Shown here: positions 33,632 through 43,507 of the stretch, piece by piece | Numbering within the stretch: the first letter of the stretch is position 1 | Layout: each line of letters opens with the position of its first letter | DNA from: Septoria linicola | Taxonomy: Eukaryota; Ascomycota; Dothideomycetes; Mycosphaerellales; Mycosphaerellaceae | Reading direction: 5' to 3' | DNA: 64,000 bases | Assembly: GCA_024114885.1 (NCBI GenBank) | Contig: CP099421.1 | Coordinates: 62,001 to 126,000, forward strand | Notes under the pieces: model-generated | Databases searched by the model: none | Told to the model about the DNA's origin: nothing | Seen by the model: only the letters and a program-made list of their open reading frames with translations | Translations under genes and position numbers: made by a program

Positions 33632-36600
33632 ATGGACAACCCGGAGAGCCCGATCAAGCGCAGGGTGTCGAATGCTCGCCTGCGCTCGCCTCTGCCGGAT
33701 CTGGCGCAAGGAGGCGTGACGATTTCTCGACTGGAACGCAGCGCAGAGGAAATGTCGGCGGGAGGCAGCGACATTGGGGAGGAGATCAAGAAGTTGCAGG
33801 CGCGGGAGAGAAGTGCCAGTGCCAGTCGGTCGTCTCGTCAAAATTCGATCCAGAGCAGCCACCAGGGAGGAGAGTTTGCTACTAATCGAGGCACATCGAC
33901 ATGGAAGATCCGCAGCCGCGCCAATTCGAACAACTATCACAGTAACAATAACAACAACAATATCGTCGATGTGAGTAGCAACGCACGGTGGGGAGGATAC
34001 TCGCCGGTGGGACACATGACATCGCCCATTGGCAGCGTGCGATCAGGCTCGAGCTGGACTCCGGCCTCGCTGCATCGTGCTGCTTCGGGATCCATATCAT
34101 CACGTTTGGGACACACCATCGTCGAGCCGCTGCAGGAAGGACGACCGCTGGACAGTCCGCTGGCGCCGAGCAGTGCATCGCTGTACTCACAGGAACACGC
34201 CATCTCCCGCCAGGCCTCCCAGTCCTCTTTTGCCCGCCGCTACGACCACATTGCCGCCCAGATTGAAGAGTCGCTCGCCACTATTCCACCCACTCCGCCC
34301 ATTGAAGATCAGCAGGAAGGCAGCAAGATGGATTACGATCCGATTGAGAGACCGCGCTCGGCCGACACGTTCCAAGAGGCGCAATTGGCCTTTCAGGACT
34401 TCGACGGCGTGCACTACAATCCCGATACGGAAGAGTATGTCGAGCTGGATCAAGATGGGCACGAGATCAGGCGAGTGTCGGCCAGGACGTCGTCAGGCAC
34501 TTTGGGAGACATGGCGTCCATGCTGCGAACACCTCGACAGACCAGGGCCATGTCTTCCGGGAGGCCACTATCCTACGGCCGACCCATGTCCATGGCTTTG
34601 GGAGCACCACCGCCAGGCGAGGACATGGTCTACTATCCCGCGCCCGTGCCTCGGATGCTCAACTTGCCCAAGAGACTGTCACAGCTGCCACCGTCACACG
34701 TCCAGGCAAAGAGGCGATCGGAGATGCTGCAGGCTATGCCGCGTGCCAACAGAGAATCTGCTCCGTGGATTCCCCCCATCGCCTTTGGTGAGGACCGGGA
34801 ACAGGAAAACGCCACGAGGAGTGTACGTTCCGGCTCGGGGTCGACTACAAACCAGGATCAGCAGAATCCCAGAGGCATGCTGAACCAGAGGATGAGCATG
34901 GCTAATCCGTCGACTCTGCCGCCACAACTACGTGCTTCCATGTTCTTCCAACAACCATCAGTCGAGCACAACGTCGAGGTGCAGAATGGCTCAGCCGTGG
35001 CGACTTTGGACGCCATTCTGGCGTCTTCAGCCAACGCACCAGTGACGGCCTTCACAGATCATCCCTACGCAGGAGACGTGCGACGAACAGTCTATGCAGC
35101 GGAGAAGCCCCAGCACAATCGACGAAGCACTGCGAACACGCTCGACCTCAACAAATCAGAGTCACCACAAACGAATTTGAAGAAGAAACGAAGCAGCAGC
35201 ATTGGTAACTTCTTTAGGAGGAATAGCACCAATCTAGATGGAGAGACAGAGGGACATACCCGTTCAGCCCGCAAAGGCAGCGCCCTAGACCTCAATGAGA
35301 ATGGAAATAAGCTGCGCAAGAGACGAAGTCAGATGAGCTTGGGACAAATGAGCGTAGGAGATGATCTTGATCGTGTGAATATCGCGGCAAGAACGCCTGG
35401 AGAAGAATCCGGGGACCCCTTGCGTCGACAGTCAGGACTGATCGGGCAGGCATTCAATGCAGATCACAGGGTAGACGAGGAGACAGAACAGCGTGCTGCG
35501 AGCGGTACACAGCAAATGGACAGGGAATTGCTCGAGGGCGAGCAGATTGACCAGGACTTCCGGGACGAGCAACAACGAGAAGATTGGGACCTTGAAGACC
35601 CGCTCTTTGCTCAACCCACCACACTTCTAGCAGAGTTGCAAGTACGCAAAGCACAGCTCAAGTCGAGGAACAAGACTGCTGCTACTGCCTTCCCGAACGG
35701 CATGCATAGTACGCTGCTGCAACTCGACGCAGTGGAGGCCATCGAAGCCAAGAAGCGGCAGAAGAAGAAGATTGCGTTGGCATGGGAAGACCATCAAGGC
35801 ACACCTGACGACAACAGTGACGATGGCAGAGACGATGTGCCATTGGGCATGCTCTATCCGTCGAAGAGTGGTAATGCACACCGGAAGATGGGCAACGAGC
35901 GCGACTGGGGTCGGCCGCTGGGTCTCATGGAGAGGCGCGAATTGGAGGAAAATGAGCCGCTGGGACATCGCAGAAAGAGACTCAATCCGAATGCCGCTCC
36001 CTTGATGAGAGCAAACACCGGATCGCAGCTGCACCTTGCAGGTCAGCCGGACACGACGCCAGACGAGGATGAAGCAGAAGAAGGTGAGACATTGGGCGAA
36101 CGTATTGAGAGACTGAGAAGAAAAAAGGCTCTTGATGGAGCCATCTCCGACGTGCACAAGGATGGTCAAGAGCCGGACAACAGCTTCACCGATGAGCTGC
36201 TGGGGCAGTTTGGCGGTCTTCAAGTGACAAATCCCGATGCGAATGCTTCGGACAAGTCCACATTGAAGGAACAGACCAAGCCGGGCGCTGTGGAGGAGAA
36301 TGAGACTCTGGGACAACGTGCTGCAAGGCTGCGACGAGAACGTGAAGCATCTGGTGAATCTGCAACAGATGCCGCTCGTCCCGCCATTCTTCGTTCCGCA
36401 TCCAGTATGGCCAATCTGCTTTCAACGAACCCAGTTGGCAATCGCCAGGCAAGTCGGGAGTCTGAAGCGGCCCAAGGCACTTTGCTTCATGCAAGTCAGC
36501 AGCACCAGATGAGACAGAAGCAGGACCTGCTCGCAAGCAACATGCGTACTTCCAGCTACAACCTGTCACAGCCGCTTGTCGATTCTCGCCCTCGTGCTGC

Positions 36601-37141
36601 AGCAGAAATGTCAGGCGGTCTCATTGGGAACGAGTCTAGTAGGCCCGCCAATGGCTTATTTGCGGGAGCAAAATACACTGGTGCTGTCAACACATCCGGA
36701 TCGAGCGCTGCTCCAAACAGGTCAACGAGTTTCGGCGGTCTGCTTGGTCATCAACAGAGCCGACCCGCCAACGGACTCTTCAATCCTGCAGCGTACAACG
36801 CTGGCTATGGCGGAGCTGGTCTGCAGCCATCAATGTCTATGCCTGGATTCGGCATGAATGTTGGTCAAGGATACTTTGCTTCGCCCACTGCAGGGATGAG
36901 CTATGGCGCATATGGCGCACAGCCTAGCATGATGGGCTATCCTCAAATGCAACAGCAACAGATGGATCCTGCTGCATATTATGCCATGAATGGCGGCTAT
37001 GGCTATCCTCAGCAGCAACAACACCATCACATGGCTTATCCTCAGCAGCCAGCGATGGCCTCACCCATGAACGTATCCTACACAGATCCGGCCCAAGCTT
37101 CATCGATTGAGAGATGGCGTCAGAGCATCGGTCCGGCATAG
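33632..37141 (+). CDS. Large intrinsically disordered protein, unknown function
   Basis: 1,169 aa, single exon. I start at the first ATG (33,632, MDNPESPIKRRVSNARLRSP); the frame is open a little further upstream without an ATG. No catalytic or membrane domain is visible. The N-terminal half is Ser/Arg/Pro-rich with many SRxxS-type phosphorylation-like sites. A basic cluster LKKKRSSSIGNFFRRNS is near residue 515. Between about 735 and 895 a motif of the form (E/V/R)xLGxRxxRLRR recurs (VPLGMLYPS, RPLGLMERR, EPLGHRRKRL, ETLGERIERLRRKK, ETLGQRAARLRRER). SRPANGLF occurs twice (about 1,003 and 1,043), followed by a Gly/Tyr/Met/Gln-rich tail with Q and H runs. Homologues are probably uncharacterised fungal proteins. 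A scaffold or RNA/cytoskeleton-linked role is only a guess. Confidence 0.85.
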   Translation: MDNPESPIKRRVSNARLRSPLPDLAQGGVTISRLERSAEEMSAGGSDIGEEIKKLQARERSASASRSSRQNSIQSSHQGGEFATNRGTSTWKIRSRANSNNYHSNNNNNNIVDVSSNARWGGYSPVGHMTSPIGSVRSGSSWTPASLHRAASGSISSRLGHTIVEPLQEGRPLDSPLAPSSASLYSQEHAISRQASQSSFARRYDHIAAQIEESLATIPPTPPIEDQQEGSKMDYDPIERPRSADTFQEAQLAFQDFDGVHYNPDTEEYVELDQDGHEIRRVSARTSSGTLGDMASMLRTPRQTRAMSSGRPLSYGRPMSMALGAPPPGEDMVYYPAPVPRMLNLPKRLSQLPPSHVQAKRRSEMLQAMPRANRESAPWIPPIAFGEDREQENATRSVRSGSGSTTNQDQQNPRGMLNQRMSMANPSTLPPQLRASMFFQQPSVEHNVEVQNGSAVATLDAILASSANAPVTAFTDHPYAGDVRRTVYAAEKPQHNRRSTANTLDLNKSESPQTNLKKKRSSSIGNFFRRNSTNLDGETEGHTRSARKGSALDLNENGNKLRKRRSQMSLGQMSVGDDLDRVNIAARTPGEESGDPLRRQSGLIGQAFNADHRVDEETEQRAASGTQQMDRELLEGEQIDQDFRDEQQREDWDLEDPLFAQPTTLLAELQVRKAQLKSRNKTAATAFPNGMHSTLLQLDAVEAIEAKKRQKKKIALAWEDHQGTPDDNSDDGRDDVPLGMLYPSKSGNAHRKMGNERDWGRPLGLMERRELEENEPLGHRRKRLNPNAAPLMRANTGSQLHLAGQPDTTPDEDEAEEGETLGERIERLRRKKALDGAISDVHKDGQEPDNSFTDELLGQFGGLQVTNPDANASDKSTLKEQTKPGAVEENETLGQRAARLRREREASGESATDAARPAILRSASSMANLLSTNPVGNRQASRESEAAQGTLLHASQQHQMRQKQDLLASNMRTSSYNLSQPLVDSRPRAAAEMSGGLIGNESSRPANGLFAGAKYTGAVNTSGSSAAPNRSTSFGGLLGHQQSRPANGLFNPAAYNAGYGGAGLQPSMSMPGFGMNVGQGYFASPTAGMSYGAYGAQPSMMGYPQMQQQQMDPAAYYAMNGGYGYPQQQQHHHMAYPQQPAMASPMNVSYTDPAQASSIERWRQSIGPA

Positions 37142-37779
37142 GAAGGCCTGAGTCGATAGCTGGCTTTGCATAGAGACACGGCGATTAGAATATGCATCAC
37201 AACCTGCACATATATACAGAGACGAAGCATCGGGCGGAGTTTTGAGAGACATCTTCTAGCATGAACGGCATAGCATACGGGCTTTGGGTAACTTCTAGCG
37301 ATGATACGGCAATACTAATCGAGCACAAAATGTGCATACCGCGGCGCTTGCCGATGGACACAACAACATCTCACGACCCGGGCACTCTTTCCAGTCGAAC
37401 TTAGTCCAAGCACTAGTGCCTGTTCATGCTGCATGCAGTAGCGCATGGCAATGCTAATGTGGCACAGGCATATACATATATCCAAGCACAAGAGAAACAC
37501 GGGCGCATTGTGGCATTGGGAATCCTTGCAGATCATGCGGAGCTCCGTGTGGAGAGAAACCGGAGATCTTCATCGACCTTGCGTCGAATTCCACTATATG
37601 GATAAGTCTTTATCCTTCAGACATGGCCCATCTGTGGCAACCTCGGGCTTTCGAATTATTGTTACATCGGCAACATCGTGGGCTGCCATTGCACTGAGGG
37701 GAAGTGACCTGTTATATACTGGAGGCAGCCAACAGTGGTAAGTTCAAGCCACTTGCGGTCTTGTCCCATCTTGCCAACC
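37142..37779. other. Intergenic, no gene seen
   Basis: 638 bp between two genes on the same strand. Repeated TATATA-rich bits (about 37,210 and 37,472) and random short ORFs only. A TATATA at about 37,713, 67 bp before the esterase ATG, may be its TATA box. Confidence 0.4.
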
Positions 37780-39267
37780 ATGAAGCTCAGCGCTCAGCCT
37801 CACCTAGCATTGCTTGCTCTGTCAACCCACGCCACATCTTCTCCCGTCACAAACTATCACGAATACGACAGCAACAAGGACCTTCTCGTCAAAACACCCA
37901 CCTTCGCAGTCCAAGGCACCGTCTGGCCTAACAACTCTGCCGTCCACTTCTACGGCAATATTCCCTCTGCCGAGCCTCCCATCGACACCCTTCGATTCCG
38001 CCCTCCTGTCACCAAAGCTCCAAGCTCCGACATTATCAACGGCTCGTGGTTTGGTCCTTCGTGTATCCAGTACAATAATTGGCCAGCCTACTGTGTACTC
38101 GGAGTATCTACGAGGCTTCCTGCTATCTCGGGGACAGGAGCAGAGTGAGGATTGTTTGACTCTGAACGTCTGGGCGCCGAAGGATGTGAAGGCGGGAGAT
38201 GATTTGCCTGTGTAGGTATAGCAAACCGGCTAATGCATGATGATCAAGACTTTGTTCACATCATTGAGAGATATGTTGGAGCCCTTGCTGACCTTTACAC
38301 GATACTTGTAGCTTAATCTGGATCCATGGTGGTGGACACACCTCTGGTGGAGCGGCGAGTCCGTACAAGTATGGCGATCGACTGGCGAGGGATCAGAACG
38401 TGATTGTGGTTGCCATGAAGTAAGACATCCCGCTGTGAAGCTTCTCTGCAAATGCTAACACTCCTCCCTCCAGCTACCGAGTCAACATCTTTGGCTTCCC
38501 TGGTGCCGCTGCCTTAGATGGCCGAAACCTCAACCCTGGGCTGCTCGACCAAAGCAAAGCCGTCGAATGGACCTACGCCAACATCGACGCCTTTGGTGGT
38601 AACCCCGAGCAAATGATCCTCTTCGGCCAATCTGCCGGCGGCTCCTCCGTCGACCTGTACAGCTACGCCTACCCCTTCGATCCACTCGTCAAAGGCTTCA
38701 TCGCTCAATCCGGCGTAGCATCCAACGGCATCGTCCCCACCGGATCCAATTTTACCTACATCGCGTCCCAACTCAACTGCTCCAGCAGCACCAACACCTC
38801 CATCACCTCTCCCGACGCTGAACTATCCTGCATGCAATCCCTCCCCGCTACATCAATCATCTCCATCTACAACACCTACAACTCCACTCTCAAACCAAAC
38901 AGCCGCAGACCTCCAAACAGCACGAAGTTTCACCTGTCCAGCCGACGTTGCCGCCGCGGGAAAACGCTCTTTTGACGTACCAGTCTGGCGTATGAGATAC
39001 TACGGCGAATGGCCCAACAATCTCAATCCACTGCCCTGGTTGGGAGCATACCATTCTAGTGACGTTCCGATGATTTTTGGAACGAGTGATTTGCTAGGTG
39101 AAGATACAGAGGAAGAAAAGGAAGTGAGTAAGTACTACCAAGGTGCATGGGCGGCGTTTGCGAGGGATCCAGAGAGGGGCTTGGTGGAGGAGGGAAATGG
39201 GTATGAGTGGCCGGTTTATGAGGCTGAGGAGAAGACGTTGATTGAGCTGGGAACTGGGGAGGGATAG
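37780..39267 (+). pseudogene. Secreted type-B carboxylesterase/lipase, decayed by frameshift and internal deletion
   Basis: Exons about 37,780-38,211, 38,312-38,419 and 38,474-39,267, with introns of 100 and 54 nt. Signal peptide at the start (MKLSAQPHLALLALSTHA). Kept: SEDCLTLNVWAP, oxyanion-hole WIHGGGHTSGGA, VNIFGFPGA, nucleophile elbow GQSAGGSS, QSGVASNG, and GAYHSSDVPMIFG with the catalytic-His region. Broken: a one-base shift near 38,086 between CIQYNNW and PTVYSEYLRG, and near 38,898 the text jumps from YNTYNSTLK straight to QTA...SFTCPADVAAAGKRSFDVPVWRMRYYGEW in another frame. About 100 or more residues are missing there, including the segment that normally carries the catalytic Glu. 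The sum of exons is about 444 codons against 530-570 for the family. The product would have hydrolysed extracellular esters. Confidence 0.8.
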
Positions 39268-39434
39268 GGGGGAGAGGCGGTGTTTGCGGATGGGGACAAG
39301 TTCGCTGGGCAATGTGCGGCGTAGTAGAACTATGTCATGAGCTCAACAGCTCACGAGTCTCCATTCGCATACTAAAAGTGCGCCGGACGCCATCGCTTTC
39401 TATATCCATGGAAATTGATAATTGGTCACATTCC

Positions 39435-40586
39435 CTACTCCGCCCTCCAACTCTCCAAATCCAACCCACAAATATCCATCCTCTTCTGCGCATACTCGCC
39501 ATACAACTTCGTATACGCCCAGTCCGCATCGCGATGCGCCGGCCTCGCAGCCCTCCTCATTGCAAACGGCACATCATACTGCGGCCCTGGCAGTTTGGGA
39601 TCTGAGAAGCGTATATACGCCACGTTCTGCAGATACGCAGTCTGGTTGAATGGCTTTCCTGGCACGATGTCGTGTAATGTCCCAACTGATCGGATCAGAG
39701 CACTCGACTCTGTACTGGAGGTCAAGAGGCCTGGCTCGGGGAAGAGTGAGGACAGATATGTGTCGTTGTATGTGGAGTATTCGGAAGACGAGAGAGTGGC
39801 GTTGAGGTGGGAATATGTAGCTTCCGCGGGCTCGAGCAGGAACAAGTCTTCAGAGTGGATGTTGTCGTTTTGCACGGTGTCGTGGAGCATAACGAACGGT
39901 GAAGGCTCGGTGAAGCCGAGGACTGCATCGAGAGGTTCGGCGTCGAAGATCAGGCCGGGTGTCTCGATGGACAAGATGCGGTCGAAGCTACCGTAGAGAC
40001 GGTAGGCACTCGCCAGCGAGTACACGTCTCCTTCGTCTTCGTTACTTCGTATCGGATCGATGGGTTGCAGTAGTACGGCATATCGTCTGTGGGCCAGCCT
40101 GAGCAGTCTCCTCGTGCTGTCGAGGTAAGGATCCTCGCTTTCTCCTTTCTTCTTGGCCTGAACCCATGAGCTTGGGATCATGAGGACCCGTTTTGCGGGA
40201 CTTCGCATTTCGTGGAGTCCAGCTAGCACCATGATTGCTCCGCAGAGGTCATGGTGTTTTTGCACAAGCTGGACATGTGCTAGACGGTCCCAGTTCAGCC
40301 TTCGGCCTGCTGAGTTGTGAACATCCCGTTCAAAGTCGGCTTTGAGGATCTTCGACGCTCCATCGTTGCCAAAGAATCTTGAGCGATGAAGCTCGACAAA
40401 TTCTGGTTCGTTCTGATCTGCTGAAGGCGGTCGTTGTGGTATCCTTGGCTTCACCGCTTCATGTAGGCCTCTGACTGTGCGTTGCTGGATGACATAGCCT
40501 GACAGGAAGAGAAGTAGTGTGAAGAAGACGACTATGCCGGATGACAGAGCGACGGAGACTTGTGCTTGCGATAAGAGGAGTCGCAT
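39435..40586 (-). CDS. Putative GT8-like glycosyltransferase, type II membrane protein
   Basis: 383 aa, single exon on the minus strand. A short cytoplasmic N-terminus, then a hydrophobic anchor (VALSSGIVVFFTLLLFLSGY, about residues 12-31) fits a Golgi type II topology. The block NWDRLAHVQLV...CGAIMVLAGLHEM...AKRVLMIPSSW matches fungal proteins annotated as family 8 glycosyltransferase or glucose N-acetyltransferase-like, where the usual form is WDRLAYVQYVTN...LCNSVM. YGSFDRILSIETPGLIF and the PFVMLHD stretch follow. I do not see a clear canonical DxD; DAEP may stand in its place, so activity is uncertain. The C-terminal end converges with the esterase pseudogene (167 bp apart), and its start diverges from PRP38 with 202 bp between ATGs, a likely shared promoter. 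Confidence 0.7.
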   Translation of the reverse strand: MRLLLSQAQVSVALSSGIVVFFTLLLFLSGYVIQQRTVRGLHEAVKPRIPQRPPSADQNEPEFVELHRSRFFGNDGASKILKADFERDVHNSAGRRLNWDRLAHVQLVQKHHDLCGAIMVLAGLHEMRSPAKRVLMIPSSWVQAKKKGESEDPYLDSTRRLLRLAHRRYAVLLQPIDPIRSNEDEGDVYSLASAYRLYGSFDRILSIETPGLIFDAEPLDAVLGFTEPSPFVMLHDTVQNDNIHSEDLFLLEPAEATYSHLNATLSSSEYSTYNDTYLSSLFPEPGLLTSSTESSALIRSVGTLHDIVPGKPFNQTAYLQNVAYIRFSDPKLPGPQYDVPFAMRRAARPAHRDADWAYTKLYGEYAQKRMDICGLDLESWRAE

Positions 40587-40788
40587 GTCTGCATTCCAAT
40601 ATTGTCCCTGAGAATGCTAGTAGGAATATCTGTTCGTCGGGTGGCTGCATGCTGCTTGGATGGATCCTGATGTTGATCTTAGGGTAGAATACTGGTAAGT
40701 TAGGTTGTGGGGGGCAACGATGCCAAGGCGTCACATGAACTTTCTTACTCGCTGTGCGCCGGCACCTCTGTCCTGTCAGCACATCACA

Positions 40789-41559
40789 ATGTCGCATCAA
40801 GCAGATGCCAAACGAGCTCTCGACGAGCGTGGCTATACGGGCACGCTGATCCGCGGCGACAACCCGCTCAAGCTCTTCGAAAAAGCCGTTCGCGACCGCA
40901 TTATCGATTCGTACTACTGGAAAGAGCAATGTTTCGGTCTCAACGCTGCTACGATCCTCGACCGAGCTGTGGAGTTGTCTTTCATCGGTGGCACATACAG
41001 CGTAGCACAGAAACCCACGCCTTTCCTCTGTCTCGCATTCAAGCTGCTGCAGCTCACGCCCGATCGTGAAATCATTACTTTCTACCTAGAGAAGGCGGGC
41101 GACGAGTTCAAGTACTTGCGAGCGTTGGCGGCATTCTATATCAGACTGGCGTGGGAGAAGGACGCGGAAGTGTATACTACGCTGGAACCTCTTCTAGCTG
41201 ATGGGAGGAAGCTGAAGAGACGGACGAGAGAGGGCTGGGCTTTGACGCATGTGGATGAGTTTGTGGATGATTTGTTGACCAAGACGAGAGTCTGCGCAAC
41301 GACGTTGCCGAAGATCAATCCGAGGCTGCAATTGGAGGATGCGGATAAGCTGGAGCCGAGGGAAAGTGCGCTGGGTGATGAGCTGGAAGAGCTGGATCGT
41401 GATGATGAGGAGGAGGAGGAGGAGGAGGAGGAGGATGAGGACAGTGGTGGGGAGGTACGCGAAAATGGTCATGCGAACGGACGTGGAAGTGACAGTGGCC
41501 AGTCGGATGGCCACCGAGGGCGTGGGAAGAGCGACGATAACATGAGCGACGCCGATTGA
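40789..41559 (+). CDS. PRP38: Pre-mRNA-splicing factor 38
   Basis: 256 aa, no intron. PRP38 is a U4/U6.U5 tri-snRNP-associated protein needed for spliceosome activation in the nucleus. The conserved domain begins almost at the start (RGDNPLKLFEKAVRDRI, SYYWKEQCFGLNAATILD) and continues with FIGGTYSVAQKPTPFLCLAFKLLQL, and FKYLRALAAFYIRLAWE, ending about residue 185. The tail is acidic: a run of Glu encoded by a GAG/GAT-rich purine tract (about 41,400-41,440), then a Gly/Ser/Asp-rich end. I start at 40,789, directly before SHQADAK; the open frame extends upstream to 40,705 but those residues are not part of the family. Confidence 0.95.
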   Translation: MSHQADAKRALDERGYTGTLIRGDNPLKLFEKAVRDRIIDSYYWKEQCFGLNAATILDRAVELSFIGGTYSVAQKPTPFLCLAFKLLQLTPDREIITFYLEKAGDEFKYLRALAAFYIRLAWEKDAEVYTTLEPLLADGRKLKRRTREGWALTHVDEFVDDLLTKTRVCATTLPKINPRLQLEDADKLEPRESALGDELEELDRDDEEEEEEEEEDEDSGGEVRENGHANGRGSDSGQSDGHRGRGKSDDNMSDAD

Positions 41560-41799
41560 TCTGAAGCGACGCGCATCTGTCTCCGTTCGATTGATCCCAA
41601 GTCCTTGGCATGTTCTAATGCACATCAAAGGATTCAGCTTGGCGTGACGACAGACGGCCAAGACGAAGAAGTACGAAAACGAATGACATCTTACCGGTCA
41701 AGCCTGAAAGCTTCCAGCTTAAACTGCGGCCCAGAACCTCTTCTTCCTCATACACTAGGACTTTGAAGATAATCACTTCCGTCACCCACCCTACCATTA

Positions 41800-42302
41800 A
41801 TGGGCGCACTGGTGGCGCTCTGCCTTCGAATTCATGGCTGCATCAACATCTGTCTAGGCTTTCTGGCGCTATCGAGGCCTCGGACATTCCTCACAGTAAT
41901 GATGCCCGCGGCATTGGATAGCAAGTGGTACTGTGATAAGAGCTTCGGCTACGTGACAATGAGAGTCATTCACGAGGTCAGTGTGAGATTACCAAGGCGA
42001 CTCGAATCATGCACTCACAAAATTCGCAGCATGCATCGCAAACGATGATGGCTGGTGCCTTCATGATACTAGCAGCTGGTCAGCTCAATCTTCACAAGAA
42101 TGCGCTAAGGATCGCAGGCTTTGGCGCTGGTGTCAGCATCTGCACCTCCGCCGGTACTTGGGCCGATGTTAGAGTCGCCGCCTACTATGTGCTGTGGTCA
42201 CTACTGTACGCCTCGGCATACAGGAAGGATGAGCTCAATGCGAAGGCGGAGGCGAAGCAGCAATCTACTCATTCGGAGAAGACTGTCATCGAGACGACGT
42301 AG
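41800..42302 (+). CDS. Small predicted membrane protein, unknown
   Basis: Exons 41,800-41,976 and 42,030-42,302, joined over a 53-nt intron (GTCAGT...CAG, phase 0); 149 aa. Several hydrophobic stretches (ALCLRIHGCINICLGFLAL, AGAFMILAAGQL, GFGAGVSICTSAG, AYYVLWSLLYASA) suggest three or four membrane spans, then a polar tail rich in Lys/Glu/Ala. The splice keeps the frame and joins VIHE to HASQTMMAG. I recognise no named family. The gene follows PRP38 on the same strand by 240 bp. Confidence 0.65.
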
Positions 42303-43507
42303 ATCAAAGTACTCCCAAGACTCTTCGAGCCCGTTCGGTTGCACCGTATAGCTCAGCGTATAATGGTGGATCCAGTCTCTTTTAGCGCATATTACGCTTT
42401 ACGGCGTGCGCGTTCGGTGACAGTCGTTATGCGTATAGGGGTGAATCTAGTCTAGTCCATAATTATCGTAGTATGGCGTCCTTTAACAAACTCGTTCTGT
42501 TATATATTCCAAGGCCAATTCCACCTTATTTAAACTGTTATAGAGCTTAGTACTGTGCTGAATAGCGACAGCTATACGTACTCTCCGGCCGGCAGCGTAG
42601 TGTTCGGCGAGGGCTTCGAATCGTTCGAGTTCGGTAGTAGTCCGTTATATCTATAGTCACCGTCGCCGTAACCTTAAAGCAATAGCGCCAGTGTGTTCGG
42701 AGTAGAAGGTAGAAGGCAGAATACGCCGTCGTCGCATCTATTATAGTTTCAACAATCGTAGGCACCCTTAGCGGTCAGTAAAGCTCGCACCGCTTCTATT
42801 ATATAACACGGCCCTTGTCGTCTTTATTAGAGGCGTCGTTAGTGTCCATCTTATAGGTCCGTATAGCCTAGCGACAGCACTAGAGGTCCTTCTATATAGA
42901 AGACGATTTAGCGCTAAATTGAGTAACACCTTGCCTATTACAGGGTATAATTACGACGATCACTATAGGACCCACTGCCAGGCTTTACGGGACTCTTATA
43001 TACTAATCTATACGGTAACGACCCGAACGCGACGGCCGTATAGCCTAGAATCCACCGTATATCCGTATACCCTAAGCTATACGCTGGCAACCGAACGGGC
43101 TCTTCGGCAGTCTTGGACATGGAGCATTTCACTCTTTTGGCCATCTGTCTTCGACTACACAGCATGGGACTCCTTCCTTGTATGCACCAGCTTGTAAATG
43201 TAGCAAGTATCTCCTCGATAGCATTGCTTAGCTGGGCTTTAATCGAAGCGGTCAGCTTGGCGATCAGACAGTGGCACTACTCAACATTCTACCACAATCG
43301 GACCGGCCGGGACCAACACACTAGTTATAGCGAACACTCCGGTACCAGTCCAGCATCAGCCTCCGACACTAATTTTCAGCCCCGTATACCCCAAATTATG
43401 GATGTGGTCGATCTTTAAAGGACAACACTACTCTGCGTGACGTTCGTCCTTACTCCCACTATCACCCACACTGACCAAACGAAACACGACGAACAAGAAT
43501 CGACAAC
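42303..43507. other. Intergenic with a mildly RIP-like tract (about 42,350-43,090)
   Basis: Between about 42,350 and 43,090 the sequence has few CA/TG and many TA/CG steps, like a light version of the flanking repeats, although no transposon is recognisable. From 43,100 the composition is normal again. A 99-codon ORF (43,119-43,418) is listed separately. Just before the next ATG is a CA-rich leader, as is usual for fungal 5' UTRs. Confidence 0.5.
43119..43418 (+). CDS. Doubtful small ORF with one hydrophobic segment
   Basis: 99 codons from ATG 43,119. A hydrophobic stretch (VASISSIALLSWALIEAVSL) is followed by a polar Ser/Thr-rich tail. No family recognised, no codon or splice support; it ends 90 bp before the Cys-rich gene and might simply be 5' sequence of that gene. 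More likely chance than gene. Confidence 0.2.
   Translation: MEHFTLLAICLRLHSMGLLPCMHQLVNVASISSIALLSWALIEAVSLAIRQWHYSTFYHNRTGRDQHTSYSEHSGTSPASASDTNFQPRIPQIMDVVDL

Noticed and set aside
42335..42420. tRNA-like words (TATAGCTCAGCG, GTTCGG) near the end of the membrane-protein gene
   Set aside because: No acceptor stem pairing, no proper anticodon arm and no TTCGAATCC-type loop at the right distance.
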